A DNA stretch of 64,000 nt, taken from the NCBI GenBank assembly GCA_016711435.1, contig JADJSY010000022.1:1-64000 (forward strand). Direction: 5' to 3'. This stretch comes from Lewinellaceae bacterium (GTDB lineage Bacteria; Bacteroidota; Bacteroidia; Chitinophagales; Saprospiraceae). The position numbers were made by a program, and so were the translations under genes. A model generated the notes under the pieces. The model was not told the DNA's origin. It saw only the letters and a list, made by a program, of their open reading frames with translations, and did not search any database. Within the stretch, counting starts at the first letter, position 1; every line of letters begins with the position of its first letter. Shown here in pieces: positions 55,676 through 64,000 of this stretch.

Positions 55676-56285
55676 TGCCTTTCCTCTTATTCAATAGTGC
55701 GCTGTGTGATGTTCCATTCGAGTTCCCGATTTCTTCAATCGGATTTCGTCTTAAATCTTTCAATTTTTTAAAATGAGAAGGCGAAAGTCCGGTTATTTTT
55801 TTGAATTGATTGGATAAATGCGCCACACTGCTATAATTCATTTTCCAGGCGATTTCGGTAATGTTGAGTTCGCTGTAAATAATCAATTCCTTGATCCGTT
55901 CAATTTTATGGGCGCTGATGAATTGTCCGATGGTAATTCCCTGTACTTCAGAGAATAAATTAGCCATATACGTATAATCGTATTGCAGTTTTTCACTCAG
56001 GTATTCGGAGAATTTCAATTTTGTCGGTTCATCTGCATAATGAACCATTTCTATAATAGTAATTTTTATTTTTTCAATTAATATTCCTTTTTTATCGTCC
56101 ATCAATTCAAAACCTAAGTGAAGTAGATCGGTTTTGAGTTGTGCGCGCAGCTCTGCGGAAATATTTTCCATAATTTCCACCTCGCCTAAATCGACGACAA
56201 TAAAATGCAGACCAAGTTTTTTGAGTTCTTCCCTTACCGCCATTTTACAGCGGTTACTTACCATGTTTTTGATGTATAATCTCAA
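55665..56285 (-). CDS. Short AraC-type regulator heading the phosphorelay operon
   Basis: 206 residues, a clear paralogue of 46280-46840 (shared MxLYxKxMVSxRCKM start, FSEVxGITIxQFI and SSVAHLSNQFKKITGLSPS). The small N-terminal alpha/beta domain (LHFIVVDLGEVEIMENI) could be an interaction module. It lacks a receiver domain, so how the downstream kinase influences it is unknown. It may instead be the operon's own regulator. The C-terminal tail beyond the HTH (about 25 residues) is not conserved in the paralogue. Confidence 0.87.
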   Translation of the reverse strand: MRLYIKNMVSNRCKMAVREELKKLGLHFIVVDLGEVEIMENISAELRAQLKTDLLHLGFELMDDKKGILIEKIKITIIEMVHYADEPTKLKFSEYLSEKLQYDYTYMANLFSEVQGITIGQFISAHKIERIKELIIYSELNITEIAWKMNYSSVAHLSNQFKKITGLSPSHFKKLKDLRRNPIEEIGNSNGTSHSALLNKRKGNAE

Positions 56286-56473
56286 ATTATTTCTCTTTTA
56301 AACAGAAAGAAACAAAGATGGGCATGGTAAGACCCCCAAATGTTACACAAAAAAAATTATAAGTTACATCATTCACACATTGCGGGTCTGCTGGGGGGCG
56401 GGTGCCAGGCAAACGCATCAAAATAGTATCAAAAAAGCGATTAATTATGCCAAAAGCCAGAAATCACATAATT

Positions 56474-56549
56474 AATCAAGTAAAATCAGTTTAGGTTTAT
56501 GGTAAATGCTTGATTATGAACACTAATAACCAATAACGAATAACTACCT
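56474..56549 (-). repeat. Stop-codon-proximal TAGTTATTGG repeat, copy 8
   Basis: On the minus strand, GTAGTTATTCGTTATTGGTT starts directly after the TAG of the AI-2E gene and extends to AATCAAG-type sequence near 56474. The 56286-56473 spacer otherwise shows nothing recognisable. Confidence 0.8.
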
Positions 56550-57653
56550 ACAATGAAGTGCCCTTTGTCTTTTTGAACAGCGGCTTTATTTTTAACAGCG
56601 GAGGCGTGGTATCACCCAGCAGGTAGCCCCAGGGTTTCAGGGATTGTGTCCGGTCGAGTGTAAGTTTGATAATGGCCGTAATGGGGATAGAAAGAAACAT
56701 GCCGGGGATGCCCCATAAAGCAGCGCCGGCAACAACCGCGATCAGGGAGATCAGGGCATTGAGCTCACTTTCGAGCCTACTATTTTAGGGACGATATAGT
56801 TGTTGTCTATTAATTGTATAATGGTATAAAGCCCGACGACATACAAGGCATAAACCGGTTCTTTGGTAACTAAGGCAATAATCATGTACAATACTACCGC
56901 GATCAGCCCGCCGAGGTAAGGAACGATGTTGAGCAGCGCTCCGATAATGCCAAGCAGAATGGCATATTCGATACCCAGTATCAGCAAGCCCACCGAATTC
57001 AGGATGGCTATGATAACGAATTCTAAAAAAAGCCCGACGAGGTAGCTCTGAATGATCGTTTTGGTTTCCGTCATCATTTCATTTACTTCATGGTCCTCGT
57101 AGCGGCCAAAAATATCATGCGTAGATTTTACCAGATGGGGCTGGTAAAACAGGATCATAAAAATATAAACAGGCGTCAACAGGGCCGTCGCCAGTACGCC
57201 GCCAACGGTGGTGAGCGTACTGCCGATGACAGCGCTGCTGTTATTGCTGACCTCCGTTTTTATGTTGGCCATCCAGGCGTTGATTTTTTGTGTGCTGATG
57301 TCAAAAAACGACGAAGCCCATGCAACAGTCTGCCTGAGCAATTCCTGGTATTTATCGGTCAGTTGCGGCCATGCTTCTATCAAGCGGTTTGCCTGCGACG
57401 ACAACAAAGCGATCAGGACTGCCACAACTAAAAGGCCGATGAACAAAACAACCGTGATGGCAAGTGGCCGGTTTATTTTTTTCTTTACTAAAAAATTGAC
57501 CGCAGGGCTGATGGAGACAGCAAAAATGGTGGCATAAATCAACGGAAGAATAATGTCCTGCGCGATGTACAGGATACTCACAAAAACATATAACCCTATC
57601 AAAAGGAGCGATGCTTTTGCATAAATGGGAAATTTGAGAATGCTGCTCTGCAT
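56548..57653 (-). CDS. AI-2E-family (PerM-like) transporter, one frameshift
   Basis: About 368 residues from the ATG at 57653 (MQSSILKFPIYAKASLLLIG). Eight or so hydrophobic segments with the family's LLTPVYIFMILFY, LLGIIGALLNIVPYLGGLIAVV and IQLIDNNYIVPKIVGSKV. The frame breaks near 56757 (one G missing in GTGAGCTC); restored, it reads VELNALISLIAVVAGAALWG and ends KPLFKKTKGTSL at 56548. Despite the family name, most members are not autoinducer exporters; several are Na+/H+ antiporters. The gene starts 5 bp after an ECF sigma gene, so it is probably co-expressed with it. Confidence 0.87.
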
Positions 57654-57657
57654 ATAT

Positions 57658-58176
57658 CTACACGTCAAATGTCTTTCTGAGTTCTAAGATAGCGTTTCGT
57701 ACCCGGGTTTTGACCGTGCCAATCGGCATCCCGGTTGCATCCGAGGCCTCCTGATGGGTGTATCCCTTCATATAAATCAGATCGATCAAAACCTTATGTT
57801 TTTCTTCCATTTTTTGTACGACTTCGTTCATGCCGATCGAGTCAGAATTTATGGTATCATCACCTGCGGTATGCGCCAAACTGTCCAGATTAACTGTTTT
57901 TTTACTGTTGCGAAAATGGGGCGTTCGGGTAGCGTCTATGGCCGTATTGCGCGCAATGTTCAAGACCCAGGTAAATACCTGCCCTTTTGACTCGTCGTAA
58001 TGTGCGCCGTACCGCCATACTTTTAAAAAAGTATCCTGCATGACTTGCTGCGCCAATTCTTTGTTGATGACAATCCGCAATACGGCGCCATACACTGCGG
58101 CTCCGTACGTATCGTAAATGTGTGCGATCGCGACGGGGTCCTGTACTTTTAGAAGACGAATAATGTGTTCCTGCAT
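57658..58176 (-). CDS. ECF sigma factor (SigK-like)
   Basis: 172 residues. Region 2: YDTYGAAVYGAVLRIVINKE and QDTFLKVWRYGAHYDESKGQ, with VFTWVLNIARNTAIDATR. Region 4: MEEKHKVLIDLIYMKGYTHQEASDATGMPIGTVKTRVRNAI. This arrangement matches SigK/RpoE-like factors that usually pair with a membrane anti-sigma factor; none is adjacent, since the AI-2E gene takes that position. The 58177-58352 spacer carries no clear element. Confidence 0.9.
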   Translation of the reverse strand: MQEHIIRLLKVQDPVAIAHIYDTYGAAVYGAVLRIVINKELAQQVMQDTFLKVWRYGAHYDESKGQVFTWVLNIARNTAIDATRTPHFRNSKKTVNLDSLAHTAGDDTINSDSIGMNEVVQKMEEKHKVLIDLIYMKGYTHQEASDATGMPIGTVKTRVRNAILELRKTFDV

Positions 58177-58354
58177 TTTTTTGGCGGATGTGAGCGCCTG
58201 GGGCGAGGGGAGCCTGCGGAGATCGTGATAAATAATTAAAACCTTCTGATTAAATACCCATAAAGGTCTATATGTTTACTACATCAGGCGTTACAACGTT
58301 TTATAAAAAAGTTGCATTATTCCCATATTTTAGAACACCCGTTCCGAACAGGCA

Positions 58355-58387
58355 ATAAAAAAACTGCCCCCATTGCTGAGGGCAGTT
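58355..58387 (-). terminator. Rho-independent terminator of the repeat-protein gene
   Basis: On the minus strand AACTGCCCTCAGCAATGGGG, then GCAGTTTTTTT: a GC stem with a short loop and T run, 23 bp after the stop at 58410. Confidence 0.9.
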
Positions 58388-58409
58388 GAAAAAATTCCGT
58401 CGTTATAAC

Positions 58410-61400
58410 TTATTTTATCAGAACCAGTTTTTTATTGATAATCTGGGCGCCATTTACAATTCTACAGATATAAACGCCGTCGGCAAGACCTTCTGCATTT
58501 ACTTCGGTTCTGTAAATTTTGCCTTTTTCAATATCCTGTTCAAACAGCGTGGTGATTTTACTTCCGGATAATCTGTAAAGTTCAATCACGACATGCGAAC
58601 TGGATTCCCTGTTTATAAATTCTACCATTGCTAATTCGGTGAAAGGATTCGGAAAAATCTTTGCATCCAGGTAGCCGTCGCGGATCGGCCCGCCTTCCCA
58701 CTGTGATGTGTCGCTAATAAGGTTTAAAACAACTGTTTCACAGGTACTGGAACATCCATTCTCGTCCGTCACCGTTACCGAAAATGTACCCGAGCTATCA
58801 ACAGTGATACAACGGCTTGAATCGCCCGTACTCCACAGATAGGTAGCCATAGCGAATGGAACGCACAACGTTCTGCTTGTTTCATTACCCGGTACCGGGA
58901 CACTGGTAATGGTGCAGGCCGGGGCGGCTCCAGCACTTACGGTTTTGCTGCAGGTACTGCTGCATCCGTTACCATTCGTTGTCGTTACGGCATACACGCC
59001 TGCCGCAGTTACCATAATGCAACTGGTAGTGGCGCCTGTGCTCCATAAGTAAGAAGAAGCGCCCGGGGTTGCACAAAGCAACATGGGCTGGCCCTGACAA
59101 ATGGATGCGTTGCCCGAGATAACACAAACCGGTGTCGGCGTAATGACGACCGTTCTTGTCCCGGTAGCAGTTGTCCCGTTGGCAGCGGTCGCTGTCACGG
59201 CATATTCACCTGCGGTGTTGACCAGAATACAACTGGTTGTTGCGCCCGTACTCCACAGATAACCGGTATAACCGGATGGTGCGCAGAGCATCGTTGTTTG
59301 TCCTTCACAAATATTATGGTTACCGTCAATTTCACAAACAGGCGTCTGATGGCCACCGGTTACGGTAACCCAGCAGGCGCTGGTACATCCGTTTGCATTG
59401 GTTACCGTCACGGAATACATACCCGGTGTGCTCACGAGGATACAACTGGTGTTGGCGCCCGTGTTCCACAGGTAGTTAATACAACCGGCCGGTGCGCAAA
59501 GCAGCGTTGATTGCCCCCCGCTGATGACGCAATTTCCTGTAATAATGCAGGTTGGCGGCGGCGGTTGCGTTACCGTCACGCAAGCAGTGCTGCTGCATCC
59601 GTTTGAATAAGTGACGGTGACGGAATAATTGCCCGGAGCGCAGGCGAGAATACATGGGGTCATTTCACCCGTACTCCACCAGTAAGAAGCGCAACCCGGA
59701 GGCGCACACAACGGCGTTGGTTGTCCGCCGCACATGGAGGTGCAACCGGTAATAACACAGACAGGCGTATAACCTTGTGTAACGGTTACCCAACAGACGC
59801 TGCTGCATCCGTTTCCATAAGTTACGGTAACAGCATACGTTCCGGGCGTATGCACGGAAATACACTGGGTGGTTGCACCCGTACTCCACCAATAGGACGT
59901 ACAATCGACCGGCACACAACCGAACCCGGCCGACGCACAAAGCACTACGGGAGCGCCACCACAAGTGAGGACACAATTACCGGTAATCTGGCAAGGCGGT
60001 GCAGGGCCGACCACAACGGTACGGGTACAAACGCTGCTGCATCCGGCCGCATTGGTCACGGTAAGGGAATAAACGCCGGGTGTGGTTACAACAATATACG
60101 GCGTAGTAGCCCCTGTGCTCCACCAATAGGACGTACAACCGGCAGGCGCGTACAGCAAAATGGGTTGTCCGCCACAAGGAATAACACAATCGCCGAGAAT
60201 GGCACAAACAGGCGCAGGGCTGACCGTTACAGTAGTGCTACAGACGCTGCTGCATCCGTTTGCGTAGGTGACTGTGACGGAATAGGCGCCGGAGCGCTCA
60301 CCGTGATACAATTCGTCATGGCTCCGTTGCTCCACCAATAAGAAGCGGCGCCGGGCGGTACGCACAGTTGAGTAGATTCACCTTCGCAGATGATTTGATC
60401 GCCTGTGATGATGCAAGCCGGCAGTGCGTCGACGATGACCGTTTTGCTACAAACGCTGGTACATCCGTTAGATGAGGTTACCGTAACGGAATAGGTTCCC
60501 GGGGTGCTGACAAGTATACAATTGGTGGTGGCGCCGTTACTCCACAGATAAGAAGATGCGCCCGGAGGCACACACAACTGCGTCGTTTGTCCCGGTGTGC
60601 AAATGAAACCTTTACCTGTAATCGTACAACTTGGTTGCAGGTTGAGGGAAATAGTTTTGCTGCAAACGCTGGTACATCCGTTGGAAGCAGTTACCGTAAC
60701 GGAATACGTTCCTGCTGCGCTAGCAATAATACAATTGGTGGTAGCGCCAGTGCTCCACAGATAGGAAGCCGCTCCGGCAGGCACGCATAACTGGGTGAGT
60801 TGCCCTTCTTCACAAATGAAATCGTCGCCGGTAATCACACAAACAGGCGCGGGGTTCAACGTAACGATCTGGCTACAGATGCTGCTGCAACCGCTCGCGC
60901 TGGTCACTGTAACAACGTAGGTTCCCGCAGTACTCACGGTAATACAATTGGTGGTTGCGCCGTTGCTCCAGAGATAGGAAGCTGCGCCGGCAGGCACACA
61001 CAATTGAGTTGTTTGACCTGCTTCACAAATGAAATTATCACCGCTGATCGTGCAGATAGGCAGTGGAGAAACAAGCACTGTTCTGCTGCAAATACTGCTG
61101 CATCCGTTGGAATAGGTGACCGTTACAACATAGGTTCCCGCAGTATTCACCGAAATACAATTCGTCGTAGCCCCGGTGCTCCACAAGTAGGACGTGGCGC
61201 CGGCAGGTACGCAGAGTTGGGATGATTCGCCCAGACAAATAAAACTATCACCTATAATCGTGCAGATGGGCAGTGGATTGACAAGCACCGTTTTGCTACA
61301 GATACTGGTACAACCGTTCGCATTGGTGACGGTAACGGCATACGTTCCTGCTGCATTGACAGCAATACAATTCGTCGTTGCCCCGGTGCTCCACAAGTAG

Positions 61401-64000
61401 GACGTGGCGCCGGCAGGTACGCAGAGTTGGGTTGATTGTCCATCGCAGATCGTATCATTTCCGGTAATCATACAAACAGGTGTAGGATTGAGCGTAACGA
61501 TTGTGCTACAAATACTGATACATCCGTTTAAGGAGGTCACCGTAACGGAATATGTTCCTGCTTCATTTACTAAAATACAGTTGGTCGTGGCCCCGGTGCT
61601 CCATAGGTACGACATCGCACCGGCAGGAACGCACAATTGGGTTGCTTGTCCCTCGCAGATGAAATCATCGCCGGTAATTATACAAAGCGGTAAAGGGTTG
61701 ACAATCACTGTTTTGCTGCAAATACTGCTGCATCCGTTTTCATCGGTTACCGTTACGGCATAGGTTCCTGCCGCATTTACGGTAATACAATTGGTCGTTG
61801 CCCCGGTGCTCCACAAATAAGAAGCCGCGCCGGCAGGCACACACAGTTCGGTTGATTGACCCTCTTCACAGAGAAAATCGTCGCCGGTAATGATACATAC
61901 CGGTGGTGGGCTGATGGTAACCGTCCGGCTACACACGCTGCTGCATCCGCTTGCATTGGTTACAGTAACGGAATATAAGCCCGCCGCATTCACAGAAATA
62001 CAATTCGTGATAGCGCCGGTGCTCCAGAGATAGGAGGCCGCACCGGCAGGAACGCACAACTGGGTTGTTTGACCTGGTGCGCAGATAAAATCATTCCCGG
62101 TGATGGTACAAATCGGGAGGGGAACCGTGGCAACGGTCAGGCTACAGATGCTGTTGCATCCGTTCGCATTGGTAATCGTAACCGAATAAGTGCCTGCGGC
62201 GCTTACGGAGATACAATTGGTAGTGGCTCCCGTGCTCCACAAATAAGCAATCGCGCCGGCAGGCACACAAATCTGGGTGGATTGTCCCTCGCAGATAAAA
62301 TTGCTGCCGGTGATCGTGCAGGTTGTCAGGGGGTTAACGATCACTGTCTTGCTACAAATGCTGGTGCATCCGCCGGCATTGGTAACAGTGACAGAATAGG
62401 TTCCCGCAGTGTTGATGGTAATACAATTCGTGGTGGCTCCGGTGCTCCATAAATAAGCAATTGCGCCGGGCGCTACACAAAGTTCGGTTGATTGCCCTGG
62501 CGCGCAGATAAAATCATCACCGGTGATGGTACAGACCGGCGTTGGATTGACCGTGATTATTTTGCTGCAAACACTGCTACATCCGTTTTCACTTGTAACG
62601 GTAACAGAATAGGTTCCTGCGCTTACTGTAATACAATTGGTCGTTTCTCCGGTGTTCCACAAATAGGAGGCGGCGCCCGGAGGCACACAAATCTGGGTTA
62701 ATTGTCCGGGTGCGCATACAAAATCATCACCGGTGATGGTACAGACCGGTAATAGATTGACCGTAACAGTGACGGTACAAACGCTGCTGCAACCATTGAC
62801 ATCCGTCACGATAACTGTGTAAATCCCTGCTGTGCTGACGGTAATGCAGTTCGTAGTTGCTCCGGTATTCCATAAATAGGAAGCGGCGCCGGCAGGTACG
62901 CAGAGCTGTGTTGATTGCCCCGTACAGATAGAAAGATTTCCTGTGATAGTACAGACCGGCGAAGGAAGCACTACTACCACCGCGCTACAAATACTACTGC
63001 ATCCGACCATATTGGTTACAGTAACAGAATAGGTACCTGCTGCGCTTACAGTAATACAATTTGATGTTCCGCCGTTGCTCCACAAATAAGATGTTGCGCC
63101 TGCCGGCACATAAAGAAGCGTTGATTGGCCCGTGCAGATGGAAAGATTACCTGTGATCGTACAGATGGGCAGTGGGCTTGCCGTAACTGCCTGGCTACAT
63201 ACACTGCTGCAACCGTTGGCACTGGTGACAGTCACCGCGTAGGTGCCTGCTGCGCTAACGGTGATACAATTGGTTGTTGCTCCGGTACTCCACAAATAAG
63301 AAGCGGCGCCGGCAGGCACACACAGTTGAGTGGACTGGCCCGCGCAAATGGAAGGATTTCCTGTGATGGTACAAACGGGCAGGGGGTTCACGTTTACAGT
63401 CACACTGCAAACGCTGCTGCATCCGGCCAGATTGGTAACGGTCACTGCATATATTCCTGCTGCACTTACTGTTATACAATTCGATATTCCGCCGTTGCTC
63501 CACAAATAGGAAGCGGCGCCTGCAGGTACACAAAGAAGCGTTGATTGGCCCGAGCAAATAGAAAGATTTCCTGTAATGGTACAAATAGGAGGCGGGATAA
63601 TGATAACAGCCCGACTACATACGCTGCTGCAACCAGCTGAATTGGTTACCGTCACCGCGTAAGTGCCTGCTGCGCTGACGGTGATACAATTGGTCGTTGC
63701 GCCTGTACTCCACAATACGAAGCGGCGCCGGCAGGGCACACAGTTGCGTGGACTGGCCTGCGCAAATGGCAGAATTACCCGTGATCGTACAAACGGGTAG
63801 GGGGCTTGCGTTAACGGTCACACTACAAATACTGCTGCATCCGCCTGCATTGGTAACGGTTACCGTGTATGATCCTGCTGCGTTTACGTTAATACAATTG
63901 CTGTTCCGCCATTGCTCCACAAATAGGAAGCGGCGCCGGCAGGAACACACAATTGTGTGGACTGACCCGTGCAGATGGAAAGATCGCCCGTGATGGTACA
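58410..64000 (-). CDS. Giant cysteine-rich tandem-repeat surface protein with T9SS signal (5' end outside window, frameshifted)
   Basis: More than 1850 residues are encoded and the gene continues past 64000. It consists of about 26 tandem repeats of about 70 residues, with a consensus of P-x-C-x-I-T-G, I-C-x-x-G-Q, L-C-V-P-A-G, YLWSTGATTNCI, AGTYSVTVT and GCSSICS. Each repeat has about six Cys, of which GCSS(I/V)C is almost invariant. The last copies (about 58740-60250) diverge, with CTSYWWSTG variants. A T9SS type A domain closes the protein (KIFPNPFTELAMVEFINRES ... DGVYICRIVNGAQIINKKLV). Frame changes occur near 60295, 63715 and 63905. The repeat fold resembles PKD/Ig-like stalks of Bacteroidota adhesins. 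I infer a long disulfide-stapled surface fibre; no catalytic motif. Confidence 0.87.

Noticed and set aside
58740..64000. CRISPR-like periodicity of about 210 bp
   Set aside because: The period equals one 70-residue protein repeat and the reading frame runs through it; there are no short repeats with unique spacers and no cas genes.
1..64000. Integrative element, prophage or conjugative region
   Set aside because: No integrase, transposase, phage structural or conjugation gene and no tRNA-linked direct repeats were found; gene content looks chromosomal.

Overview
The window is chromosomal DNA of a member of the Bacteroidota, most plausibly a Saprospiria- or Chitinophagia-like environmental lineage (the rank below phylum is inference). 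Supporting signs are a SusC/SusD pair, type IX secretion (T9SS) C-terminal sorting domains on several large surface proteins, TACCTTTG-type -7 promoter boxes matching the Bacteroidota consensus TAnnTTTG, ECF sigma factors paired with envelope proteins, GH130 enzymes and an AI-2E-family permease. No rRNA, tRNA, transposase, phage gene or CRISPR array was recognised.

Layout. 0-3.2 kb: one large outer-membrane barrel plus Ig-like repeat protein (minus). 3.7-5.3 kb: an ALDH7-like aldehyde dehydrogenase. 5.4-7.8 kb: 5-oxoprolinase genes pxpA and a fused pxpB-pxpC. 7.9-8.5 kb: a gutted DUF1016/YhcG relic. 8.6-12.9 kb: an operon of an acetoacetate-decarboxylase-like protein and two FAD oxidoreductases. 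13-18.2 kb: a 1733-residue kinase/ATPase/GAF/cyclase protein. 18.3-21.1 kb: a ferritin-VIT1 iron protein, then an NADPH-binding reductase divergent from an HxlR regulator. 21.4-29.7 kb: a GH2 glycosidase, a broken methyltransferase, a lipoprotein beta-carbonic anhydrase with a SulP transporter, and an ECF sigma factor with a trans-envelope partner. 30-50.5 kb: a glycan-utilisation and surface locus (AraC regulator, SusC, SusD, two LamG/T9SS proteins, two GH130 enzymes, an MFS transporter, a glycosyltransferase fusion). 51-52.8 kb: small stress/envelope proteins. 53.2-58.2 kb: a hybrid two-component operon, then an AI-2E permease with an ECF sigma factor. 58.4-64 kb: a very large cysteine-rich repeat protein carrying a T9SS signal, running off the right edge.

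Two themes cut across the window. First, many otherwise convincing genes carry single-base frameshifts, mostly in homopolymer runs, and several are compensated within the same gene. This looks more like consensus indel error than mass pseudogenisation, so interrupted genes are annotated over their full extent with the breaks named. Second, the spacers are full of structured non-coding elements: a repeat family that begins at the stop codons of six unrelated genes, a triloop palindrome family of which one copy lies in-frame inside a coding sequence, IR-bounded MITE-like elements, and long unique inverted repeats of up to 111 bp per arm. With the cysteine-rich repeat protein, these elements are the most likely undescribed material here.
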